Under the pieces are notes generated by a model. It worked only from the letters and a program-made list of their open reading frames with translations. It did no database searches and was not told where the DNA came from. Positions 9,052-17,643 of a DNA stretch of 33,212 nucleotides are shown piece after piece. The translations under genes were made by a program, and so were the position numbers. The DNA is from Syncephalis plumigaleata (Eukaryota > Zoopagomycota > Zoopagomycetes > Zoopagales > Piptocephalidaceae), in contig JAIXMF010000134.1 of assembly GCA_025201365.1 (NCBI GenBank), positions 1 through 33,212 of the forward strand, written 5' to 3'. Position 1 is the first letter of the stretch. Every line of letters starts with the position of its first letter.

Positions 9052-10560
9052 ATGAAGTACTCTGTCATTATCGCTATTGCCGTCGCCGTTGTCGCTCTCA
9101 CCAGTCTGGTCGCCGTTGAAGCTAGTCCCGTCCTGGATCGTCGTGGTATGTCTGGCCGTGACCCTATCAGTTGATGTACTAATCGTAGCCTATTGTTTCA
9201 TTGTCTACCGATGATTACCGATAGCTCGTAAGTTCATGTATATTAAATGGTTGTTTTGACACGCTAATCACATTGTAATGTTTATTCTGCATATTAATTT
9301 GTTAGCTCAATGGGGTAAGCTAGTTTATTGACCATGACAAGTGCTATGCTAATAGTAATATAAATTAAAATCATGTGTGATTACCATTTCAAGGACCTGT
9401 AAGTTATCATTCTGACTATGATGTACGAATACTAACTACGACATGGTTCGCCATTCTTGTATGCTTGTGGATAACAGCCTGTAAGCTAGTATCCTGATTG
9501 TAATGCACAATGTATTAATAATTATGATATGATACATGATCCACGTATGTTTGTATACTAGCCTGTAAGTTATCATTCTGATTGTAATGAATGGCGTACT
9601 AACTCTGCTATGACACATGATCCACATACATTTTGTATGACAGCCTGTAAGTTGACATTCCAACTATAATTATGCTGTACTAATTACGATTTGGCACACG
9701 ATCCACGTATGCTTGTGCATAACAGATGGTAAGTAATCAGAATGATTGCAATGAATGATGTGCTAATCGCGCTATGGCATACGATCCATTCATGTTTGCG
9801 TATGATAGATGGTAAGTTAATATTTCTGGCTGCAAGGAACCGGGCACTGATCGCAATATGGCACACAATCTATACATTATTGTATGATAGTGGGTAAGGT
9901 ATCATTCTGACTACAATGAATGAATACTAACTAAGATGTTTCTGTATGTTTCTGTATGTTTCTGTATGTTTCTGTATGCTAGATGGTAAGTCATTATTTT
10001 GATTGTAAGGAATGACCCATTAATTATAATACGGTACATGATTCATTTCCTTGCCTGCACCAGCCCGTAAGTTATCATTCTAATCGTAATGAACGAGGTA
10101 CTAATTATGATATGACACGCGATTCACATACGCTCCTGTATGATAGAGCGTAAGTTGCCATTTTGACCGTAATGAATGAATGACATACTAACTGTGATCT
10201 AACACATGGTCCACGTATGTTCCTGTATAATAGAAAGTAAGTAATCATTCTGACTACAATGAATGAGATACTAATCACAACGTGGCACACGATCCATCTG
10301 CTTACCTGCACCAGCCTGTAAGTTATCATTCTAATCGTAATGAACGAGGTACTAATTATGATATGACACACGATCCACGTATGCTTCTGCCTAACAGCTT
10401 GTAAGTAATCATTTCAACCGTCATCTACGATACACTAATTACAATACAATCTACATTGATTGAATGATAGGATCAATAAGCGGTAAGTAATAATCCACAA
10501 TAATCATACTCATACTAATCCATTATGGTTACAGAGCAAGACAAGGACATCATCAAGTAG
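9052..10560 (+). CDS. Secreted-peptide precursor built from single-codon micro-exons
   Basis: Exon 1 (9052-9145) encodes a signal peptide (MKYSVIIAIAVAVVALTSLV..) ending near VEA, then SPVLDRR, a likely Kex2-type dibasic site. Exon 1 leaves one G of a split codon. Seventeen introns follow (70-89 nt, the last 52), each with a GTAAGT-like donor, TACTAAC-like branch point and AG acceptor. Exons: 9225-9227, 9306-9314, 9394-9398, twelve further 3-nt exons, 10471-10482 and 10535 onward. Joined in order they give APQWGPPPPMMWMPSKPLDQ and a TAA at 10477-10479, i.e. 51 residues in total. That stop is 3 nt before the last exon junction, too close to trigger ordinary nonsense-mediated decay. No Cys is present, so the tail is not disulfide-folded. 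Function is unknown; a processed signalling or defence peptide is possible. The main alternative is that one long intron spans the region and the array is unspliced, but the regular splice signals and the clean reading frame argue against it. Confidence 0.72.
9936..9975 (+). repeat. 10-bp minisatellite inside one array intron
   Basis: Four perfect copies of ATGTTTCTGT lie between the branch point and acceptor of the intron at 9894-9982. They account for this intron being 89 nt long instead of about 79. The splice signals are untouched. Confidence 0.95.
10054..10374 (+). repeat. 251-bp three-unit duplication within the array
   Basis: Segments 10054-10123 and 10305-10374 match over 70 bp with two differences. 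One difference falls in the micro-exon itself and is silent (CCC versus CCT, both Pro). The offset of 251 bp equals three intron-plus-exon units. The next micro-exons downstream of the copies differ (AGC versus CTT). Confidence 0.9.
10471..10560 (+). other. Alternative terminal exons of the micro-exon gene
   Basis: A 12-nt exon GATCAATAAGCG (10471-10482), an intron of 52 nt, and a last exon from 10535. In phase 0 the 12-nt exon reads Asp-Gln-stop. If one nucleotide is carried in, as when the 5-nt exon is skipped or exon 1 joins here directly, it reads (G)-S-I-S and continues through the last exon as EQDKDIIK to TAG at 10558-10560. Carry-in of T (from CCT or CTT) would instead make TGA at once. 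Both readings are plausible endings. Confidence 0.5.
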
Positions 10561-10723
10561 ATATTATAGGTATTCAAGCCAAGAATGTATTGGTGCAAGA
10601 CCCTCATTTAGTGTCCATGTCATTCAAGTCATTATTCCTTGGTACAACAACAACAAGTATATCAACAAGTCCCTTACGTCTATTCATCCATGGTCCTATT
10701 ACATAAATATCAACCATTTATTG

Positions 10724-10729
10724 AATAAA
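10724..10729 (+). terminator. Polyadenylation signal of micro-exon gene
   Basis: AATAAA about 165 nt after the last stop codon of the peptide gene, in a TA-rich context. Confidence 0.5.
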
Positions 10730-11021
10730 TATGTAATGCTTTAGGGCATTCTTTTATTCCATTTTACACTTATCAATTATACTATTATTATGATCATGTA
10801 GCGAGTAAATATATACTCGAAAGAGAAATTTAATCCCTATTGCCATTAGATCCGAGATTGTCACCATTAGAGGTCAATTGTTATGATTTGTTCAATAAAC
10901 AAACAAAAAAAAGCGAGTAGACCACGTGTTATTACGGCTATAACTGTTACTTATCAGTGTTGATAACACATGCTAACCATTTAGCCACTTCATTGTATCG
11001 TCATAATTTGCATGAACAATC

Positions 11022-11029
11022 TATAAATA
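11022..11029 (+). promoter_or_regulatory. TATA box of pseudo-subtilase gene
   Basis: TATAAATA, about 200 nt before the ATG. No better candidate lies nearer the start. Confidence 0.4.
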
Positions 11030-11227
11030 GCTAGGATAAGCTATCGGAGTATAGCTTTATCCAAAATGCTAGGGCATTCAATTATAGATTGTAAAATGAG
11101 CTGTAAACATTAATACATAAAAATAAAAATAAAAATATACATTTTTTCTTATCCTATTAACGTAACTGCTAGTACTACCTATCCAACTTATAACGACATC
11201 ATCATCATCATCATCGACATCATCATT

Positions 11228-12709
11228 ATGTGGCACCATTCAATTGTAATCGTGTTGTGTTCACTTGTTGTGCACAACTTATCGGTGACCGCTAATGATT
11301 ATCAACTTCTTACTAGCACTCCCAATGCTCCTGTTTACGTGTCACGAATTACCGGTAAATCGTTTAGTATGACACCCTATTACGAACACACAGGCATAAA
11401 GGCATTCCACGAAAAGTACCACTGGTACGGTCAAGGTGTAACTATCGCCATTATTGGTGGTGATGTCAACCTTCAGCAGCGTGTGTTTACCGATGCAGCA
11501 TCGTCCAATGAACCATGCATGATAGATAAAGAGGACTATACAAAACAACCTCAGAAGAGTAGTGTCGTGTCCTATCAGATCGATCATCGACATGGCACTG
11601 AAATGGCCGCGATTATCAGGGCAAGAACCAAGACATTTAAAGGTGTTGCACCAGAGGCTAGACTAAATATTTACAAGGTATTCGCATCTCATGCACCTAC
11701 CTCGACTTCAATAGTGCTTGAAGCATTCCAAGCGGCCATACGCGATAAAGCGGATGTTGTAGTATTGCCAGAAATTGGTATAACTGATTCATCCGATACA
11801 CCGCTATTGAAACGAGAAATCATTAGTGTGGCCAATCAAGGAGTGATTATACTAGTGGCTGCTAGTAATCACAACTATCCCGTGGATCCAAACACTTCTG
11901 CTTATTTCCCCTATAATGGACTGCCAGTTATTTCAGTGGGTGGTGTCAAATTATCCTATCGTATGTCGCACTGGTTTACCATGCTTAATGTTCCATTGAT
12001 TCGTTTTACGTTTACATCGCCTTGCAGTGATATGAAGACTAAACTTGACGAGGTAAACATGATCTCACTCGCTGAATTACGAACACGGAATCGAGCATCT
12101 ATGAGCGAGTTAGTCAGGAACAAGATTGTTCTCGTCATGGATCAACAAATGGGCGATGATGAATTGCTTAGCATGATTCAGAGTATGGATATCGCAGGTA
12201 TTGTCACTGATATACGGGATCATCAGCAACTATCATGCGGCAGGCCTTTATTTATTATTAGTAAATCAGATGGTCAACTCATCAGTGGCATGTATAGGAA
12301 GAATCCACGACAAATGCTCGTGTTCGCCGGTGAACATGGTAATATTAATGAAAATAGTCCCGCTCTCGTTGATTCCATGGATGCTACATCGCCTTACGGT
12401 AAACCATCTGTTAAGCCTGACATTCTAGCGCCTAGTCAAGATCTATTCACCGTAACGAATACCGCCTTCAATCATGGCTACATCCAGTATAGTGGTATCG
12501 ATGCTGCCGTCTCGTATGCGGCAGGTGCTGTTGCCTTATTTATTCAAGCCAAGGAACGAACGAATATTAATGTGTTCACCGTAAAGCGTGCACTTCAAAA
12601 TACCGCTTCTGACGTGTATTATTCATTGACTCGTAAAGGTCTTCAACCGGTTAAATACCCATATGCCGGTCTACTAAATGTAGAACAAGCACACTTTATG
12701 ACTAGATAA
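11228..12709 (+). CDS. Secreted subtilisin-like (S8) pseudoprotease with PA-like insert
   Basis: An intronless 493-residue protein with a signal peptide (about residues 1-22, ending SVTA). The S8 fold is traceable: GQGVTIAIIGGDV (68-80) is the Asp strand, HRHGTEMAAII (120-130) the His block, VILVAASN (207-214) the oxyanion Asn region, SVKPDILAP (394-402) the conserved K-P-D-(I/V)-x-A-P segment, and YSGIDAAVSYAAGAVAL (421-437) the Ser helix. The catalytic Asp position is Gly77 and the Ser position is Asp425, in GIDAA where active enzymes have GTSMA. His122 and Asn214 remain. Residues about 250-370 look like a protease-associated (PA) insert (VRNKIVLV, then DIAGIVTDI). It should be secreted and not act as a normal serine protease; a binding, decoy or regulatory role is inferred. 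The frame is intact, so it is not a decaying pseudogene. Confidence 0.85.
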   Translation: MWHHSIVIVLCSLVVHNLSVTANDYQLLTSTPNAPVYVSRITGKSFSMTPYYEHTGIKAFHEKYHWYGQGVTIAIIGGDVNLQQRVFTDAASSNEPCMIDKEDYTKQPQKSSVVSYQIDHRHGTEMAAIIRARTKTFKGVAPEARLNIYKVFASHAPTSTSIVLEAFQAAIRDKADVVVLPEIGITDSSDTPLLKREIISVANQGVIILVAASNHNYPVDPNTSAYFPYNGLPVISVGGVKLSYRMSHWFTMLNVPLIRFTFTSPCSDMKTKLDEVNMISLAELRTRNRASMSELVRNKIVLVMDQQMGDDELLSMIQSMDIAGIVTDIRDHQQLSCGRPLFIISKSDGQLISGMYRKNPRQMLVFAGEHGNINENSPALVDSMDATSPYGKPSVKPDILAPSQDLFTVTNTAFNHGYIQYSGIDAAVSYAAGAVALFIQAKERTNINVFTVKRALQNTASDVYYSLTRKGLQPVKYPYAGLLNVEQAHFMTR

Positions 12710-12743
12710 GGATAGAATCTCATTTAACAATAACAACAGCAAA

Positions 12744-12749
12744 AATAAA
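12744..12749 (+). terminator. Polyadenylation signal of pseudo-subtilase gene
   Basis: AATAAA 35 nt after the stop codon. Only 139 nt separate this stop from the convergent ELP2 stop, so the two transcripts probably overlap at their 3' ends. Confidence 0.55.
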
Positions 12750-12848
12750 GAATCGTTATAATGACTACGCTTGCTTGTCATTTTCGTAGCCATACACAAC
12801 TATAGTGAATGGTTTTTCTTTCCATTTTATTCAATAACAATGAGAGTG

Positions 12849-13803
12849 CTAGTCCAATGTTATGTTAAATAGTCGAACTGAATGATCTTGACCGCAACTC
12901 GCCAATTGTAGTATCGTATCGTTTGAACGACGCCATAACAACTCTTGAACAGTTGATGCGTGTGACAAACTATTAATGTATACATGCGATGGTTAATAAG
13001 ATGAACTACATATTACGTCTAATCATCCACGTTTTTGCTTACCTTGATGTCACCCGATCAATCTCCTGCCATTCCTGTATGTTGCCAGTAGATTGATAGA
13101 ATAGAATAGAACCATCTTCAAGACCTACAGCTAGTAAATAGCTAGTATATATCATGATTGATTAGTCAATATTGCTTCATACACATTTACAAATTACCTA
13201 TGACTAGTTGTTCCAGTTGGTATTGGAGCAAAATCTATGGATGTCACGCTGTGTTCGCATTGCAATGTAGCCACCGCTTGACATACGACATTTGCGGAAT
13301 CATTGTTCTTTGTTAGTTGCCAAATCTTTATCTGTAATAAAATGATGATGATGTCAACATGTATAAATATATATATATATGCTATTAGTATAGTTACCGT
13401 TTTATCACGCGAGGCTGTAGCAAAATAGCGGCCATCCTGCGACCAAGTAGCATCCCATATAATACGGCTGTGTGCTTTTACTCCTTTGGTTTCCAATTGG
13501 TATGGTGCTATAATACACGTACGCGTACATGTTACGAAACACGTAATAATGATGATCTTCAATGATGTTTACTTACCTTGATCGTTATCCGTACGCGAGA
13601 ATAGAGTCCATGATCGATCACGCGAAACCGTAAGTAAGAAGCGATCATCAGGCGAGAATCGAATCTTTGTAATAGTAAGTGAGTGCGAGGCCAGTTTACC
13701 GGGTAATTCCTTCCATGTCTTGGTGTCGAATAGTCGAACTACTGCATGTTCAGGACCAGTAGCCTATACCAATGAATAGATTAATGATCATTCAAGAAAG
13801 GCT

Positions 13804-13835
<32 letters not shown>

Positions 13836-16673
13836 CAAGTATACTTACACGACATGCGGTAGCAAGGAAACGACCATCGTGTGATGCAGCAATAGCGATA
13901 ATCTCAAATACATGTCCATATCTACATCATATAAGTATGTAACTACTCATCAATGCTTATCATTCATTATAAACGAGACTCAATCACTTACAGCTTCTCA
14001 GTTTCTGGCCATAATGTCAATTGTTGTAATTGTTCGTCTAGCGGTGGACGTTCAGGCAATTCATCCGACGATCCAGGCACACGAGACAACGCGTAACTCT
14101 GACCTCGGAATGCACCCTGATCGGTAAGTTCGTCCATTTCATCCTGTCCCTCTTCATCTACTACATTATCATCGTGTGATTCCACTGCTTTGTTAGACAA
14201 GCCTAGTGGTGGTAGATTAGCCGCAGCTGGTCGACTCTCCTATACCATCTATTAGTGTTCTAATTATTGTATACCGTATTTCCTACGTACCGCATCTGAT
14301 AATAACTCGGATTGTTCCGTAAGAGCGGCTAAAGAACGAACAAATGATGCGGGTGCATCGAATACACGTACGACCTAGTTTGTCCATTTTGTTAGCATGC
14401 ACCTATTATCGCTTTTGCACTAATGGAACATGCTTACTTTCTCGTCGGCACCACTGGCAAACTGATAATCGCCCGTAAACGTAGCGCATTGTAAATCGTA
14501 TCCATGCACTTGTGGTCGTGCCATTTCATACCAGCCTAGTTGCGTGTCATTCTTAATCCATGGTCCAAATAATCGTGTCGTTTGATCGAGACTAATCATT
14601 ACAATTAGATGTTAGCATAAGCAGGCATTCCTTCTTTAACAATAGTAAAACAATAAAATAAACCTACTAACCTAGTACTAAGTATATATTGACCCTTAGG
14701 ATGCCATACCAATCCTTGTACTGATTTGAAATGACCACCCACACACACTTGTGGATTCCATTGTTCTATTCTATCTGCATTCATATGTGTCATTACCTAC
14801 GCTGACTGTATTACTAGTTCATCTTTATACCTTGTTCAGTAGTAACACGCGACCACAAATGAAATGCGCCATGATAATCGTGTGCCAATATACTACTGCC
14901 ATCGACATTAAATAGAGCACCATAGTATCCAAGTGAAGTGCCACCAATATCACCTACACGCGACTTGATAGGATGTTAATCATTTACATTGTAGACAACA
15001 AATAGTATTTCCTATCATCATCAATGACGATTAGGCTAGATTACCTGAGGTAACCAAACACCGGTGGCTTCATCGGGTGCCCATAATATGGCAGATTTAT
15101 CGGCAGATGCAGATAATAGACGCATAGGCTGTACTAGTTTGCCCTCTATCACAGTAGTCGAACATGAACATTAGGCATGACAATGACATAGAATGATCCA
15201 ACAATGAATACTAATAACAATAATTACCTGAATTCAAGATGTGTGGATGCCAATGAACACTATACACCCAGTCATCGTGTCCTTGTAGGACAGCCTCTAA
15301 CATTACCGAGAATCGTAACGGTTTACTATAATCATGAAATAAAATATAAGCTAATACTATCACGCGACGTATTATTACTGCAACTATATGCTTACCTATC
15401 AGTCTCTGATGAGTTGGTCAGTTCAAATAGAAATGCTTCCGTGCTAAGCTGTGCACCATCTCCTTCCCTAAACCGATATTATTAACATAATAGTATGGAT
15501 TAAAGCAAAAACATAACACATACATGGTGGTATTTCGTAATGTATCCAGTAGAGAATCCATAGCATCACTCTCCTGATCTTTATCCATAATCTTTGATGA
15601 TGATGATGATGATTCGGCCATTAGTGAGGCAAGTCGCCATAAACGAATATATCGATCTTGCGAGGCACTGGCCAATAGTAATTCTGGTATGTCCGTGCTA
15701 TCGACACAAACAAACTGTAGATCGCGTATCCAATCAGAGTGACCTTGCAATTGTAATTTACGTACAAACTATAATCTATGATTAGTGCGAATTCTATAAA
15801 TGTAGTATTCTACTATTATGCTTATTATTACCTTATCATTTTGTAGTGTATAAAGTGAAATACGGAAATCAGTACCTGCAGATACTAGAATGGGTGCTGT
15901 AATATCATGGTTAATATAAGCAATTTGCGATTTATATCTCTTCTATTCAACGCTTACTTTGTGTACCAGGGAGCTGTGCTAATGCTAATGCTGTGGCATA
16001 TCGAGCACCAACATGAATGGTCTGCAATGGTTGTCCCACTATTGACGGCACATTAGTTGTTGCGTAACTACGTGCGTAGCATGTCACTTACCTCCTCTAT
16101 GATCGATAGTTGAAATACCAATTGTACCATCTGACGCAGCTGATGCTAAAATATGCGCACGCTCTACACCATAACTCGATGGCAGGATAGCGATGGTAGT
16201 AACGGAGGCGGTATGCTTATCAAGTATACTAGTACACTTCCACTATAGTCATCGATAAGTATACATATCCATATATATCTACTGTCATAATTACCTCAGC
16301 ATCGGATGTTATGTCGACACGCTGCCAAATGCGAATAGTGTTGTCTGCTGCTGCTGATACAATACTCTCCACGCGTTTATTATCTACTTGCTATTAGTAT
16401 TTGTGTATGCTGCACACATGCTATGTAGCACGTACCGTCAAGAATGAAGGACACTGCGTTGACCCGTTCTTTATGACCATGTAATGTGGTAAATACACCT
16501 CGACCACAAGGATTAATAGTTGCATCGCTCTTTTGCTCAGTAGAAGGCAAAGAGAATAGCGCAATGGACTGATCCGCGCCATACGCGACAAGTCCTGTAG
16601 GTGCCCAGGCCATAACACCGCATAGCGGATTGCAGCCAACGGCAATCAGTGAATTGTTGACATGAATGGCCAT
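12849..16673 (-). CDS. ELP2: Elongator complex subunit 2 (WD40)
   Basis: Twenty exons joining in frame to 849 residues (yeast and human are about 790-830): 16436-16673, 16295-16383, 16092-16215, 15958-16038, 15832-15896, 15524-15768, 15396-15467, 15228-15325, 15045-15145, 14831-14963, 14672-14765, 14438-14591, 14291-14374, 13992-14239, 13849-13921, 13577-13763, 13398-13507, 13198-13331, 13043-13141 and 12849-12969. ELP2 hallmarks in order: [94 protein letters not shown] and [24 protein letters not shown]. The protein forms two WD40 propellers and scaffolds Elongator, which modifies wobble uridines in tRNA. The start at 16673 is chosen because it lies right before the conserved propeller strand; an in-frame ATG at 16724 would add 17 residues. 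Several acceptors are AAG. Confidence 0.93.
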
Positions 16674-17643
16674 GATAAATGAAGCGAATGGAACGAAATT
16701 GACAAAACGGTCGCGGTGATACACTGAATGTTAATCGTCATATTTTATTTTATTTTTTATTTGTAACAAAACGACTCTGCATTACGATGACACCGTTATA
16801 ATAGCAACCAATAAAGCATACATGTAGAATAGATAGATACATTATCATTAGTATACAGTATAATTAAATGAATTTTATAGATTCAAGTATACTCTAATGA
16901 ATAGAACAGTAAGGATGTATAATGTCAATTGATAAAAGAGATTGCTATTGTCAATCATGTGAATTCCATTGTCCCACAATACCGATTTTGTGTAGAGTTT
17001 CCTCCACCTATTGTGCACCAAAGACAGCCATAGTTGCTTCTTTACAACGCATAAAAATTTCATGTTTGCAATAAAGCGCTGATGTTGATGGATCATTCGG
17101 GTTGCGACTCGAACGACCAATGAAGCACCTCAGTCGTCAAGCTAACAGAGAACGAGACCACACACCATTACGATGGTGTATGAGAGGTATCGGTTGGGTG
17201 CGGTCCGACTGGAGTGTGACCTTCGTGTCTACACGATGAGTCGAGAGCGCAATAACGGGTACCACAGTTATATTAGTAAAATAAAGAAAAATCATAGTAA
17301 GTTAATATGATAATGTGTATTGCTATGATTGTTACTCGCCATATAAACATTGCTAATTGCCAACATTTATTTACATATATTATAATGCTTTGCCATTCAC
17401 GAATAGAACTAGGTAAAGATGTAAATTCATTATGACGCGTTTTATTTATTCTTAGTTTAATCATAAGTAGTGAAGTTTAGGTGTAAGTGCAAAAAGAAGA
17501 CGTGAATAAATGACATGAGATGGAGTATTAGGCGAAGTAATAATGGAATGAGTGATGCGAATATTAATGGTGAAGTCGTTCGATGAATATAATGAATATG
17601 TAGATCGTGTAATTTTAGTATTTGCCCAGTATTGACTCCCAGA
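16674..17643. other. Intergenic between ELP2 and the YKPK-repeat gene
   Basis: No protein gene is supported. The left half is very AT-rich. From about 17090 to 17265 the sequence becomes markedly more GC-rich and contains several short hairpins (separate entry). From there to the repeat gene it is AT-rich again and should contain that gene's 3' untranslated region. Confidence 0.6.
17093..17236. ncRNA. Candidate structured RNA, family unknown
   Basis: Four local stems lie within 145 nt. TCATT/AATGA plus GGT/ACC (17093-17123). ACACCAT/ATGGTGT closing a TACG tetraloop (17162-17179). TCGG/CCGA with an 11-nt loop (17190-17208). TCGTG/CACGA with a TCTA loop (17223-17236). The block is clearly richer in G and C than both flanks, and no reading frame explains it. 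It contains TTCGAGTC on the minus strand, like a pol III B box, but a tRNA cloverleaf cannot be completed. Strand and ends are unknown. It could also be promoter DNA of ELP2. Confidence 0.25.

Larger units (their letters stand above)
9399..10397 (+). repeat. Tandem intron/micro-exon units of about 82 bp
   Basis: Twelve consecutive introns between the 5-nt exon and the last 3-nt exon measure 79, 81, 79, 79, 80, 79, 89, 78, 80, 84, 78 and 80 nt. They share a common pattern: GTAAGTTATCATTCTGA, then TAATGAATGA, TACTAAT, a stretch like GATATGGCACACGATCCACG, then TATGCTTGTATGATAG. The resemblance covers the whole unit and not only the splice sites, so the units arose by tandem duplication of intron plus codon. 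The period (about 82 bp) is not a multiple of three, which fits selection acting on the spliced and not the genomic frame. Confidence 0.85.
9225..10400 (+). other. Array of thirteen 3-nt exons
   Basis: Single-codon exons lie at 9225-9227 CTC, 9478-9480 CCT, 9562-9564 CCT, 9644-9646 CCT, 9726-9728 ATG, 9809-9811 ATG, 9891-9893 TGG, 9983-9985 ATG, 10064-10066 CCC, 10147-10149 AGC, 10234-10236 AAA, 10315-10317 CCT and 10398-10400 CTT. Each is preceded directly by CAG or TAG and followed directly by GTAAG. A 9-nt exon (CTCAATGGG) and a 5-nt exon (GACCT) lie between the first and second. From the 5-nt exon onward the 3-nt exons read in phase 0, so each specifies exactly one residue: P P P M M W M P S K P L. 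Skipping any of them would remove one residue without a frameshift. Confidence 0.75.
10561..11227. other. 3' region of peptide gene and promoter of pseudo-subtilase
   Basis: AT-rich with no open frame of note. It holds the AATAAA of the upstream gene, an AAATA repeat at about 11119-11136, the TATAAATA box of the downstream gene and a CAT repeat just before its ATG. Confidence 0.6.

Noticed and set aside
9436-10371. Antisense open frames of 60-88 codons in the micro-exon array with recurring peptide motifs
   Set aside because: The shared motifs simply mirror the repeated intron sequence on the other strand. No start context, splice pattern or domain supports them.
9399-10397. Regular repeats of about 82 bp that could suggest a CRISPR-like array
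   Set aside because: The repeats are whole intron units with donor, branch and acceptor, without unique spacers, in a eukaryotic intron-rich context.
16674-16724. Upstream ATG extending ELP2 by 17 residues
   Set aside because: The extension (MYHRDRFVNFVPF..) is unlike the ELP2 N-terminus, which normally starts just before the first propeller strand. It remains possible.
17085-17100. GGATCATT as box A of U3 snoRNA
   Set aside because: Only eight bases match. Boxes C, B and D and the expected 5' hairpins are not found.
17101-17160. Possible tRNA on the minus strand (TTCGAGTC resembles a B box)
   Set aside because: The T stem has a mismatch and an oversized loop, and the positions expected for the acceptor stem do not pair.
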